Assembly (NCBI GenBank): GCA_023853785.1
Contig: JAJIRX010000590.1
Location: 248,001-312,000, forward strand
Direction: 5' to 3'
DNA: 64,000 nucleotides
From: Psilocybe azurescens
Lineage: Eukaryota; Basidiomycota; Agaricomycetes; Agaricales; Agrocybaceae
A program made the translations under genes and the position numbers. This document shows positions 36,063 through 46,935 of this stretch, one piece after another (within the stretch, counting starts at the first letter, position 1; each line of letters starts with the position of its first letter). The notes below the pieces were generated by a model, which saw only the letters and a list, made by a program, of their open reading frames with translations, was not told the origin of the DNA and ran no database searches.

Positions 36063-36085
36063 GTTGAGCCGTCAATGTTTGTTGC

Positions 36086-36379
36086 CTAGAAGTGTAGCGA
36101 CTTGACCTTTCTTATAGCCTTTGTTGCCAGTCTGGGTTCAAGTTTTTCCTTGAGCTGAGAAATCTGCAGTTGATATTCTAGATTCTGGTCATACGCCATT
36201 GCTGTGAATCTTGCCTTGAGTTCATCGCATGCTTGTTTCTCTGCTTCTTGAGAAAGTATGAATGCTATTTTGAGATCTTCAAGCATTTGTTGTTGATCTT
36301 CTTGGGTTTTTGGTATTTTAGTTGTGAGGAAAATACATAGGTTCGTGGGTGCATAGGGGAAAAAGAGTGGACTTGACAC
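36086..36379 (-). CDS. Gypsy small coiled-coil-like ORF downstream of chromodomain
   Basis: The minus strand contains IPKTQEDQQQMLEDLKIAFI, LSQEAEKQACDELKARFTAM, LEYQLQISQLKEKLEPRLAT and KAIRKVKSLHF before the stop at 36086. It is strongly helical with heptad-like leucines. The plus-strand Gypsy has a comparable ORF at 46665-46904 ending with LPLIAKVVKKAKSFYL, in the same position. It is presumably a structural accessory protein; function unknown. Confidence 0.55.
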   Translation of the reverse strand: MSSPLFFPYAPTNLCIFLTTKIPKTQEDQQQMLEDLKIAFILSQEAEKQACDELKARFTAMAYDQNLEYQLQISQLKEKLEPRLATKAIRKVKSLHF

Positions 36380-37153
36380 ATTTGACTGAGAAAAAGGAGA
36401 ACATGTTGATTTATTATCAAGTGAGAGAAGATGATGGTCTTTTTACAGCTTGTGACGTGTTCGGTGATATGCCTACGGGCGTGCCGTGCACAAAACACAA
36501 ACAAATCTAAGTAATGGGGTTGGGCAAGCTACTTCGCAATGAGTGGCTCTGAGGGTTGCGAATCGAGGTTTCGGGAGCGTAGGCAGTGATGAGGTGTCGG
36601 ACGTTGAAGTGAACTAAATTGTACGAGGCTTGATAGGGAGACCGAGTGACGATATACGATGTTCGAGGGCTGAATACGAGGTACGAGGGTGCTAACGAGT
36701 TACGAGGACGCTAGGTTTCTGAGTTCGAGACGGTGAGATACAACGATATACCAGGGATATGAGGTTCTATTCTTCAAAGTAGACTACATATAAGCTTATA
36801 TAGGTAGAACTTGAGACTCTAAAGGGTTTAATCAAAGCAGAAAAGGAATTAAACAAGCAAAGGGGGAGCAGGAAATGGTACAGCGTAGCGCAGAGAAAAG
36901 GAAATGAATTAAAACAAATATCGAAACCTATTAGAAATCATCCGAAACCGCAGGTATGCTCTGTGAAGACTAGCCAAGACATTTTGAGGTGTTTAGTGAC
37001 CAAGGGGTGTTCGGTTGGGCCTCGGTTACCTTCGATTGGCTTCGGTCGTACCCTGGAGGTCTTTAGTAGATGTTGGTAGGCAATTTGAACCCTCTAAATG
37101 GTGTGGAAAACTTGGAAAATGGGTTTACTGAGTATAGGGGACTGCAGTGCGTA

Positions 37154-38960
37154 TCATCGGTAAGCCTGTAAAATTTCACCACCGGTTTCTTCAAAGACCA
37201 AAGCCAGTTCCCACAGTGCTTTGGTGATCAGATAGTCTTTCCATTTGACATAGTATTGGTATCCTCTTCCCCTTCTTCGATGTTTGGGAATTGTCTCTAT
37301 TTCCCAATGTTCTTCTTTGTTTAATATCTCTGGTGGTGGCAAAACGATGTTGGGTCCATGTGTTTTGGTTTCATGATATGGATTAGGAAGGGTTGCATGA
37401 AATATGTCATGAATGAGCCAGCCTTTGGGGAGTTCCAGTTGATAAGTTAGGGGTCCTAAAACTTCTTTAATTTTGAAGGGTCTTTCTTGCTTCAGTGCCA
37501 TCTTCTTGTGATAACTTGTCTGTAAATTTGTTGCTTCTAGCCAGACCTTTTGTCCTTGTGTGAACGGTATGAAGTTTGAGTTCTTCCTTTTGGCCATTCT
37601 TGTCTGAGCTAGTTTGTGGGCTGCTAGGGCTTCTTCTCAATCCTTTTGAAGATACTTCAGTCTTTCCTCTACTGAAGGGAATTTGGTGTGTCCAAATGCA
37701 GTGGGGATTGCGATAGGGGAGTATCCAAGGATCAATTCAAATGGTGTTCTTTGTCTGTCAGTGTGTCTTTGGTTATTGTGAGTGAATTCGAGAGTTCCAA
37801 GTTGTTCGTGCCAGTCTTCTGGGTGAGATGAGCAGTATATGCATAGATAGGCTTTGATTTCTTGGTTGTATCATTCTGTTGTTCCATCAGTTTGAGGGTG
37901 GTAAGTGGTTAAAATTTTTGATTTTACTCCAAGGAGCTTCATGAGTTCCTTGAATGATTCAGTGGTGAATCTGGGGTCTCGATCTGATGTAAGGCTGTCT
38001 GGTAGACCAAACCTTTTGTAAAGATTGTCCAATAAGAGTTTTCTGGTTTTTTTGGCATCCAGTCCTTTCATCCGGCATGGAATAAGGATGAGTCCTTTTG
38101 TGTTCCCATGGTCAGTAATACTTAGAATTGGCGTCAAATTCAACTTCTCCTTGTTTGTCCAGGATTGGTGGAAGGTCTGTCAGGAAATCCATTGCACTTT
38201 CTGCAAATGGTCAGGTAGATTTCGGTCCGGGTATTGGTATGAAAGATGTGTCGGAGGGATGTCAATTTATTTTGAATTGTTGGCAAGCAGCACATCCTTT
38301 TACATATTGTTTGACAAATAAGCATAGTCCTGGCCACCAGTAGTGTTGTTTAACTGAATTGAATGTTTTGAGTTCCCCAGGGTGTCCAGCTGAGATAGGG
38401 TCGTGGTATGATTTGACTATGTCCCTCCATAAAGTTTGATCTTTTGGAATGTAGGCTCATCCATGGTAGTATAAGGCAGTCTTGCCATTTACATTTTCTG
38501 TTTTCCATTCTTTGAGGTCGTGGTCGTGCATTCAGTGGTCCCCCTTCTAATAAGGTTTTCAATGCTTCTGTTGTGTTGTGGTCCAGTTCATTTGCATTGG
38601 CAATTTTTTCCTGTAATTCAGCTGTCGATCAAGTCGATGAAGAGTTTTTCTGGAAGTAAGGTGATGTTTTTGTTGTTGTGATCTTTTTCTGTATCTGCAA
38701 ATGGTTGGGTTGATTTTGGTCCAGGTATTGGTATGAAAGATGGGTTGGAAGGATGTCAATTTATCTTGAATTGTTGGCAAGCAGTACATCCTTTTACATA
38801 TTGTTTGATGAATGAGCATAGTCCTGGCCACCAGTAGTGTTGTTTTACTGAGTTAAATGTTTTGAGTTCCCCAGAGTGTCCAGCTGAAATAGGATCATGA
38901 TATGATTTGACTATGTCTTTTTGTAAATTCTGGTCTTTTGGAATGTAGGCTCATCCATGG
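37154..38960 (-). pseudogene. Gypsy integrase and chromodomain
   Basis: The minus strand reads the HHCC zinc-finger region (HDPISAGH..ELK, CAACQQFKINR; present twice because of an internal duplication), the catalytic core (ITDHGNTKGLILIPC, RFGLPDSLTSDRDPRFT, TTYHPQTDGTTE, then an in-frame TGA and YNQEI), a GPY-like part (RPFKIKEVLGPLTYQLELPK, IHDIFHATLPNPYHETKTHG) and a chromodomain (EEHWEIETIPKHRRRGRGYQ, YYVKWKDY). The chromodomain targets integration to marked chromatin in this lineage. Stops replace Arg in TTE-x-YNQ and KD-x-EEALAAH. Confidence 0.8.
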
Positions 38961-39597
38961 TAGTATATGTTACGGACACTTTATTTCTTTTGCTTTTCTT
39001 TTCATTTTTGTATATAAAACCTTCTTATCACATGATGGACAACATCATGTGATCATATATTTGACTCATTCTATTCTGACTCACATCACTGATACTGTTA
39101 TGACTCACTTCTTGTCCTGACTCACACTCTGTCTCACATCGACAGCACTGTTGCAACTCATCCTATGTTCTGACTCATACTTGGACTCATCTTGTACTAT
39201 ATTGTAGATACTCAAAACACTTAAATAGCCAGTAGACACTGCTATTATTCCTTAGCTAGTTCTTGAGAATCTAATCTACTCTTACTCAATACTGCTTGGA
39301 ACTCACTGTTCTTGAACTACTTGACTGTTGGCTTTATCCACACATGGGAATACAAGCCTGAAGTCATAACAGTATAGAATAATCTTGCTGTCCACATTTT
39401 CTGTTTTCCACTCTTTGAGGTCATGTTGTGCATTCAGTGGTCCTTCTTCCAGTAGGGTTTTCATTGCTTCTGCTGCGTTGTGGTCCAATTCATTTGTGTT
39501 GGCAATTCTTTCATGTAGTTCAGCATCAATTAAGTTGATGAAGAGTTTTTCTGGAAGTAAGGTGATGTTTTCATTGTCATGATCTTCTTCTGGGGTG
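38201..39597. repeat. 494-bp tandem duplication inside Gypsy pol
   Basis: CTGCAAATGGT at 38201 recurs at 38695, and the two copies then run in parallel through GGCAAGCAG.ACATCCTTTT, TGGCCACCAGTAGTGTTGTT, CATTCAGTGGTCC and GAGTTTTTCTGGAAGTAAGG. The second copy is interrupted by the solo LTR at 38968-39371. The copies differ at scattered sites, so the duplication is not recent. Confidence 0.8.
38968..39371 (+). repeat. Solo LTR with 5-bp TSD
   Basis: 404 bp from TGTTACGGACACTTTA to GAAGTCATAACA, flanked by GTATA at 38963-38967 and 39372-39376. It resembles the LTR at 31443-31842 in reverse orientation. It lies in the RNase H/integrase region of the minus-strand Gypsy. Confidence 0.9.
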
Positions 39598-41330
39598 AAG
39601 TCAGGGCGTCTCAAAAGGGTGTTGGATTGAATCATTTTGTTTCCAGGTAGATATACCAATTTCAGGTTGAATTCTGAGATGTACAGAGACCAGTGTGCCT
39701 GTCGTCTATTCAGATTCTGGGCTAATCTGAAATATATGTCAAGTTTTTGTGATCTGAGTATACCATGGTTGTGTGTTCTGATCCCTGGATGTAGTGTCTC
39801 CATTCCTGTAATGCATGGATTATTTCCAATAATTCCCTGTCGTAGATTTCATAATTCCTTTCGGTTGGGGAAAATGTCCTAGATATAAATGCACATGGGT
39901 GTCTTTTGCCATTTCCATCTAGTTGGGTAAGAACTGCTCCAGAGGCATATTTCAAAGCATCAGATTCAATTTGAAATGGTTTAGCGGGGTCAGGCATCAA
40001 GAGTACAGGTTCTTCTGTGAATCATTTCTTTAGTTCATCAAAGGCAGCTTGAGTTGTATCATTCCATAAAAATCCTTTATCTTTCTTTAGGAGTTCATTC
40101 AGAGGTTGAGCTACCTCAGAGAATTTCCAGATGAATTTTTGGTAGAAGTTTCCAAAGCCTAGAAATGATCAGACTTATTTGAGAGTAGTAGGTGCTGCCA
40201 GTCTTGAATTCCTTTAAGCTTTGTCAGGTCCATGGAGATCTTTCCTGCTTCAATGATCATTCTGAGATATTCCATCTTTTCTTGGGCAAATGAGCATTTC
40301 TCCAGTTTGAGATAGAGATTGTTTTCTCAAAGTTGTTGTAGAACCATTTTGGTGTATTTTTCCAGTTCCCCTTGATCTTTTGCAAAGATTAGGATGTCAT
40401 CCATATAGATGACTACAAAGTATTGGGATATCATATCTTCGAAGATTGAGTCTATTATGGATTGGAAGGTTGCTGGGGAGTTACACATGCCAAAGAACAT
40501 TACAGTTGGTTCAAAAGTCCTCAGTTGGTTTTGAATGCTGCTTTCCATTGGTCACCGTCTTTTATCCTGATGTTGTTGTAGCCCCATTGGATATCTAGTT
40601 TAGTGAAAAACTTTGTGCCTTTCAATTTGTCTATGAGTTCTGTAATCTGTGGTAATGGATAAGTGTTCTTGATCATCCAGTAGTTCAGATACCTGTAATC
40701 TCAACAAGGTCTGAGCTTCCCATCTTTCTTTGATACAAAGAAGAAAGGAGATGCCATAGGTGATTCAGAGGGTCAAATGTATCCTTTGTCTAGTTGTTCC
40801 TTTGTCCAGTTGTCCAGTTCCGTTTGTTCTGCTGGGGTGATATTATATGCCTTGAATTTCTTGGGTATGAATCCTTCCTTTAGTTCAATTTTGTGGTCCC
40901 ATGGTCTTGGTTCCAGGAATCGGTCTGCTGCTTGTTTATCAAAAAGATCCATATATGAGTGATACTCTATAGGTATTGTGTCTTTGAGTGGTTTTGTCAG
41001 TTTTTCTGGTTCATATTGTTGGGCTAACATTTGCAAGGTAGTGATTTTGGTGTTCAACCAAGTTTCTTTTATTTTGTCTTCATTTGTGTCTCCAATATAT
41101 TGGATGATTAGAGATTCAAATTCCTCCAATAGGTGAGCAGTCCTGATCAATGATATTTGTTTGTCTGTTTCTTCTTTGATGGTAGTCTGATTTATTGTAG
41201 GTCCTTGCCATGGTCTCCAAGTTATTTGTCTGTTTTGCCAATTTATTTCTGGGTTCTTTTCCTGTAGCCAAGAAAATCCTAGAATGATTTTTGCTTTCCT
41301 AGTCCAGAGACTAGTAACTGGTCTCAATGA
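39372..41330 (-). pseudogene. Gypsy reverse transcriptase and RNase H
   Basis: Minus strand: YHSYMDLFDKQAADRFLEPR and PWDHKIELKEG (connection before RT), MASPFFFVSKKDGKLRPC then TGA then [56 protein letters not shown] (catalytic YMDD), then RNase [60 protein letters not shown]. Stops or shifts occur after PC, after AAFKTN, at QQL-x-ENNLYLK and at LKK-x-FTEEPVL. Confidence 0.85.
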
Positions 41331-41405
41331 TTTTGGTTTCTGACTTTTAGGTCCAGGTCCACAAATGATGAGATGGTTCCTTTGTTGTTTGGGGTTCCAT
41401 CTATG

Positions 41406-41633
41406 TTATAGACACAGATTGGCTTCTCCAAAGATTGGGTTCTGAGTCCAAGTTTTTGCATAGTTCTGGTCAATGAATTTCCCTCCTGCTCCTGAGTCTA
41501 GAAGCACAGAGGTTTTGATGATTTGTGAGCCATTCTGTTTCTTTGCAGGGAATGAAACTGGTAAAAGCATAGTTTTATTCTCAATTGTTGCTGTAAGTAC
41601 AGATTGTATCTTCAGATAAGGAGAGACAGACAT
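41406..41633 (-). CDS. Gypsy aspartic protease region
   Basis: Contains VLLDSGAGGKFIDQNYAK; DSGAGG is the retropepsin active-site motif (D-S/T-G-A). It lies between Gag and RT as usual for Ty3/Gypsy. Confidence 0.8.
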   Translation of the reverse strand: MSVSPYLKIQSVLTATIENKTMLLPVSFPAKKQNGSQIIKTSVLLDSGAGGKFIDQNYAKTWTQNPIFGEANLCL

Positions 41634-41814
41634 CGTCCTGTTTCTCTGCTTTAAAAATCCATTTCTTCTTTCTCTTCAAATCCCATTTTGACAATGAGGT
41701 CTGCGAGTTCATCCTTTTCATCCTTGTTCAGGTTCCTGATGTGTGTATGGAGCTCCTTTGGGGTCCATTTCTTGCTTTGGTTTTGTTCTGATTTGTTTGT
41801 CCTTTCTGTGGGCA

Positions 41815-42473
41815 TTCTCTGGACAGATGTCCTTGTTACTTGCACCTGAAACAGGCGCCTTTCCTGATTAATTTGGCTTGTTTTTCAGCTGTCATGTCGC
41901 TCATGTCCATTCTATTTGGATCATAGCTTCTGTTGTATCTTTGGGTATTGTTCCATCATAGTGTCCTTCTTCATTCTTCTGTTTGTTCTTTAAAGATTTT
42001 AGCTAGCCTCCAGTTGGTGTCGAATTGTGTCACCTTTTGTACCATCCCTGGATCGTTCTTGGAAGGTTATCAGAATACATGATTTTGTCAGCGAGTTAAG
42101 GCATAATGCACCTTTGGAATAATCCTACGAGATGAGCATGGTCTGATTCTGATTCTGATCCTAGATTGGCTTGTCCTACCAACAACTTGAATCTGTTGAT
42201 GACAACTTCCACCCTTTCATTGGGCTTTTGACTGAGTTGTTTTATATCATTCATGGCTGATCTGGTTTTGTCTACTGGTGTAAATGCATTGTGGAATTTT
42301 TCTAGAAAGGTGGCAAGGGTGTCCCAGTCAATGGTTTGGTTTGGGCTAGTTCCTCTTGTCCTTGAAGTCATATATTGTTCTTTCCATAGTTTCACTTCTG
42401 CTTCAGTGCAGAACAATAAAATGAAGGCAATTTTGTTCTCATTGGTGTTATAGATGTTGTCATTTATGTCCAT
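41815..42473 (-). pseudogene. Gypsy Gag with zinc knuckle
   Basis: Begins MDINDNIYNTNENKIAFILL, with a retrotransposon-gag core (KLWKEQYMTSR..., TIDWDTLATFLEKFHNAFTP, AMNDIKQLSQKPNERVEVVI, NRFKLLVGQANLG). The zinc knuckle reads CFRCK-x-QGHLSRECP (41855-41815), with an in-frame TAA inside it. The 5' end of the element is lost just beyond 42480. Confidence 0.75.
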
Positions 42474-42497
42474 ATAGAGATAGCAGTCTTATATGCA

Positions 42498-44396
42498 GTA
42501 CTTTACCATCCCCACACAGTCCATATGGACTCCAGTGGACTCCACTGGACTCCACTGGACTTGCCTATATACTGAGTGTAAAAGGTAAACAGAGTCCAGT
42601 GGACTCCAGTGGATTCCACTGCACTTTAGTAGATCTTATACTATACATTGAATATGGACTAAAATAACTGTAGTCCACTGGAGTCCACTGGAGTCCACTG
42701 GACTTGACACAGTAAATAAATTCAATCTTAACATAAATTCAGATTAGTGGAATAAAGTATATTAATAACTATTTAATACATTACTACATATCTACATGCG
42801 AGGGCCAAGACAAAAGGAAGAAAAAAGATAATAAAATAAAAAAATAAAAAAGGGGGAGCAGGAGCAGTACTTTACCATCGTATGTGTCGTCCATCGGGTC
42901 GTCCGTCGGGTCATCGGTACCGCATCCATATCCGTCGCTGTTGCAGCTGCCGTACCCGTCCTTGTCGCTGTCGCAGCCGCCGTCCGCGTCTGCATCCTCA
43001 TCCTTGTCCCTGCTGTCCCTGTCCGTCCCTCGTCCCTGTCGCGTCCACGTCCGCATCCTCATCCTCGTCCGTCCTCGTCGCTGTCGCAGCCACTGTCCGG
43101 CGTCTCGTCGTTGTCGCAGCCGTTGTCTGCGTCTGTGTCTCGTCTACGTCCCTCGTCCCCGTCTGTCCTCGTTGCTATCGTGTCCGGCGTCGTCGTCCCT
43201 GTCGCGTCCACGTCCTTGTCCTTGTCCTTGTCCTTGTCCTTGTCCTTGTCCTTGTCCCTGTCCCTGTCCCTGTTGGCGTCCCTCGTCCCTGTTGTGTCTG
43301 CGTCCTCGTCCCTGTTGCGTCCCACGTCCTCATCCTCGTCCACGTCCGGCGTCCCTCGTCCCTGCCGTCCACGTCCGTCCCTCGTCCCTGTCGCAGCCGC
43401 CGTCCCCCGTCCGGCGTTGTCGTCCCTGTCGTCCGGCGTCCCCGTCAGCGTCAGCGTTGTCGTCCCTGTCGCATCCCTGTCCCTGTCCCCGTCCCTGTCG
43501 TCGTCCCTGTCATCCCCGTCTGTCCCCGTCCCTGTTGCATCCACGTCCCCGTCCCCCGTCCCCCGTCGTCGTCCCTGTCATCCCCGTCTGTCGTTGTCCC
43601 TGTTGCGTCTGTGTCGCCGTCCCTGTTGCGTCCACGTCCACGTCGTTGTCGTTGTCGCTGTCGCTCTCGTCCCTGTCGTGTCCACGTCTGCGTCCACGTC
43701 CGGCGTCCTCATCCCTCGTCCTCGGTCGTCAACCTCTGTCGCGTCAGGTTGGCTGTCGCCTGGCTCCGACCGACGAGGTGGTGGTGGTGGTAGTCGGAAG
43801 AAAGGTTGGGGTCATTCATTTGATGGTTGTCGTGCCGATCGGCCAATGCCGGGCACGTGTGCGCGTCACATGTGCTTGTGAAATTTGACCCCGCGGACTG
43901 AACAAAATACAAAATTGTATCCATAGGGAGACTTTGCTCCCAAGTGTATTTAACTATTGTTTCATTTAATTGTTATTTCATAGAGTTTGTTTCAATTGAT
44001 TTTAGTCTTTTATTTTTTGCAATTAATATTAATAACTAATGATCATACTTCAGATATTGTGTTAATTATTGCATCCAGTGGACTCCACTGGATTCAACTG
44101 GACTCCACTGGACTCCACTGGACTGTGCTAATAAATATATTATTTGTTGTTGTTCAGTGAATATTTAAGCCCCAGTCCAGTGGACTCCGGTGGACTCCAG
44201 TGGACTTGACTGGACTCATAATCCACTGGACTGAGACTGGACTGAAAATTTGGCAGGAGTCCAGTGCAAGTCCAGTGGACTCCAGTGGACTGCAGTCCAG
44301 TTCCAGTCCAGTGGACTGGACAATCTGTCAGCCAGTTTGGCTGGACAGAGAGTCCACTGGAGTCCATATGGATTGTGTGGGGAAAGGAAAGACCTC
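42498..44396 (+). mobile_element. Mutator-like TIR element E1
   Basis: Left end GTACTTTACCATC followed by CCCCACACAGTCCATATGGA; right end is the reverse complement of GAGGTCTTTCCTTT plus CCCCACACAATCCATATGG. Both arms carry clusters of the near-palindrome GTCCASTGGAC (42525-42700 and 44075-44365). The core (42880-43740) is built of CGTCC/CTGTCC/CCTTGT hexamers and is open in several frames on both strands. The same element in reverse orientation is E2 (50256-51944). No matching target duplication is found, because its flanks belong to two different Gypsy elements. No transposase is visible. Confidence 0.75.
43211..43262. repeat. (CCTTGT)n hexamer array in E1
   Basis: About seven perfect CCTTGT units, followed by TCCCTG units. 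On the minus strand it codes for alternating Asp-Lys. It is the counterpart of the (GGGCAA)n array in E2. Confidence 0.85.
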
Positions 44397-46513
44397 AGCA
44401 AGTCAGAGGATTCCTGGGATTTGGAAATTTCTACCGAAAATTCATCAGGAAGTTCTCTATGGTAGCACAACCCCTGAATGACCTCCTAAAGAAGGACAAG
44501 AAATTTGAATGGACGGACGCAACTCAATGAGCGTTCGACAAACTAAAACGATGATTCACGGAAGAACCGGTTCTCTCGATGCCAGACCCGAGCAAACCAT
44601 TTCAAATCAAATGTGATGCCTCTAAATATGCATCTGGAGCCGTTCTGACTCAACTCAATGGAAACGGCGAAAGACACCCATGCGCATTTATTTCAAAAAC
44701 CTTCTCTGCGATGGAAAGGAACTACGAAATCTACGATCGAGAACTCCTGGCAATTGTATGAGCATTACAGGAATGTAGACACTACATTCAAGGATCCGAA
44801 CATACGACGATCATTCATTCTGACCACAAGAACCTGACCTACTTCAGAAGCCCAAGAAATCTGAACAGACGGCAAGCTCGATGGTTGTTATTCCTATCTG
44901 AATTTGATCTGAAACTAATCCACATGCCCGGGACAAAATGATTCAATCTGACGCCTTATCAAGAAGACCAGATTTTATACCAGATGAAGACCACGACAAC
45001 GAAGATGTGACTCTACTACTGGAGGAACTTTTTGTCAATCTGATCAACACTGAACTACAACAGAAAATCATCAATTCTGAAGAATTCGACACTGATATTG
45101 CGGAAATCTTGAAAGCTCTACTACAAGAAGGACCATCGAATTTGCGAACCGACCTCGAAGACTGGAGAACAGAAGAATTCAACGGGAAAAATGTCATCTT
45201 TTACAAAGACAAAACATATATACCAAAGAACCAAAACCTACGACAACAAGTGGTAAAATCTTTTACGATCTACCATCAGCAGGACACCCCAGAGAACTTG
45301 AGACTTACGACGCAGTAAAGACACATTACTGGTGGCCAGGGCTATGATCCTTCGTAAAACAATACATGAAAGGCTGTGGAATCTGTCAACAATTCAAGAT
45401 TAACAGAAACCCCTCTCACCCATCCTTCATGCCAATCGCCGGGACCAACTTCTACGCGACCATTTGCAAACTGTTCTATGGATTTTTTAACCGACTTACC
45501 ACCGGGGTTAAGAACAGTGCAGGACAGATCGTGGACGCAATCATGGTCGTGGTAGACCATGGGCTTACTAAGGGGTGATTTTAATACCTTGCCAGAAAAA
45601 GGGGAACCAGGAGAGGCACTTGACACAGAAGGAGCAGCTCAACTCTTACTCAACAACCTCTTCAAACGATTTGGACTCCCAGATAGCATCATCTCCGACC
45701 GAGATCCCCTATTTACCGCAAAAGTCTTCCAAGAACTCATGAAACTCCTGGGAGTCAAGTCCAAATTAACCACGGCTTATCATCCAATAGGAGACAGAAC
45801 CACCGAATGATTCAACCAAGAAATAGAAGCCTACCTATCCATCTATTGTTCATCACACCCAACTGACTGGAACAAGTCAATTGGAACACTGGAATTCACT
45901 CACAACAACAGGAAGCACTCCAAAGGGCCAAAACCCCGTTCGAACTCACCTTAGGTTCATCTCTGTTGGCCATTCCACTTGCATTTGAAAACACCAAAGC
46001 CCCATCAGTGGAGGAAAAAGTCAAACATCTCCTAAAAGATCGAGAAGAAGCGTTAGCCGCCCATGAACTTGCAAGACAAAGAATAGCCGAACGACAAAAA
46101 TCAACCTTCAAACCGTTCGAGAAAGGAACAAAAGTTTGGCTAGACTCCCACAACATCTCCACTAGGTGCCATTCAAAAATGAAACTGAAACGAGAAGGCC
46201 CGTTCACGATCACAGAAGTCTTGGGACCTCTCACGTACAGACTCAAAATACCCAAGATATGGAAGATCCACGACATTTTCCATGCCACTCTACTCATGCC
46301 ATACAAAGAGACGGAAACATACGGACCGAACTTCCCTAGACCACCACCCGAGATCAAAAATCAGGAAGAACACTGGGAAGTCGAAACTATTTTGAATCAC
46401 AGAAAGATGGGACGAAAACCCAAGAAAGGAAAGCAAAAATATCAATACCTTGTCAAATGGACCGGATTCCCTATCTCCGAAGCAACGTGGGGAAAAAGAC
46501 AACACGTTTGACA
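44397..46513 (+). pseudogene. Plus-strand Gypsy pol: end of RT, RNase H, integrase, chromodomain
   Basis: Starts inside RT at VRGFLGFGNFYRKFIRKFSM. RNase [50 protein letters not shown]. Then SDALSRRPDFIPDEDHDNED, integrase (GCGICQQFKINRNP, VVDHGLTKG, RFGLPDSIISDRDPLFT, YHPIGDRTTE-x-FNQEIEAY), GPY region (HSKMKLKREGPFTITEVLGP, KIHDIFHATLLMPYKETETY) and chromodomain (EEHWEVETILNHRKMG, YQYLVKWTGFPISEATWG). Breaks: TGA at TQ-x-AFDK, KR-x-FTEE, AIV-x-ALQE and TTE-x-FNQ, plus indels near 44938, 45320, 45925 and 46490. The 5' half is missing at the E1 junction. Confidence 0.85.
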
Positions 46514-46664
46514 ACGACAGCGAAATCCTTCAAGAGTACCACCAATTACACAAGCTCTGATCATCACTACCATCCTGATGTCTCGCATTCTCCGACGCAT
46601 CGCCTCTTCTTTCACTTGAACCTCTGAAACGAACCAACTCAAAATCCCCATCTTTGATACCCCT

Positions 46665-46904
46665 TTGACCGATCAAACCGTGGAAGAGCTCGAAACGCTG
46701 CGAAGAGAAATTCTCACCGCATACAACAAAATGATCGACCAGAAAGAGACAGTAAAACAGAACTATCACCCGGCTGCTGCTCAATTTGCCCACCATCAAG
46801 CCAGATCTCTACACCTCAAACTAAATAAGGTCGAACAAGAGCTCTACCAACGCCTTCCACTAATTGCCAAAGTAGTTAAAAAGGCCAAGTCGTTCTATCT
46901 CTAA
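46665..46904 (+). CDS. Gypsy small coiled-coil-like ORF downstream of chromodomain
   Basis: Begins MTDQTVEELETLRREILTAY and continues KMIDQKETVKQNYHPAAAQF, HHQARSLHLKLNKVEQELYQ, ending LPLIAKVVKKAKSFYL. It is the positional and structural counterpart of the minus-strand element's ORF at 36086-36379. It may start earlier, in the frame after the chromodomain. Confidence 0.55.
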   Translation: MTDQTVEELETLRREILTAYNKMIDQKETVKQNYHPAAAQFAHHQARSLHLKLNKVEQELYQRLPLIAKVVKKAKSFYL

Positions 46905-46935
46905 ACCATACCCCCAACTACCAAAACAACGCGAC

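Larger units (their letters stand above)
31443..42480 (-). mobile_element. Chromodomain Ty3/Gypsy retrotransposon, 5' truncated, with nested insertions
   Basis: Minus-strand order: Gag (42473-42096, then zinc knuckle), protease, RT, RNase H, integrase, chromodomain, two further ORFs, 3' LTR. No 5' LTR is present; the element ends at the Mutator-like element that begins at 42498. Insertions: KDZ fragment plus Mutator-like element and MITE inside the downstream ORF (about 32400-35880), and a solo LTR in pol (38968-39371). The coding frame has many CGA-to-TGA type stops and several indels. Confidence 0.85.

Noticed and set aside
42882..43888. Three overlapping plus-strand frames of 250-330 codons in E1
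   Set aside because: They arise because the hexamer repeats lack stops in every frame; Ser-Leu and Pro-Arg dipeptides carry no domain signal.
37860..45810. TGA read as an amino acid (recoding) in the Gypsy elements
   Set aside because: The expected residue is Arg, whose CGA codon becomes TGA by one C-to-T change, and frame-breaking indels and a TAA are also present, so mutation is the simpler explanation.
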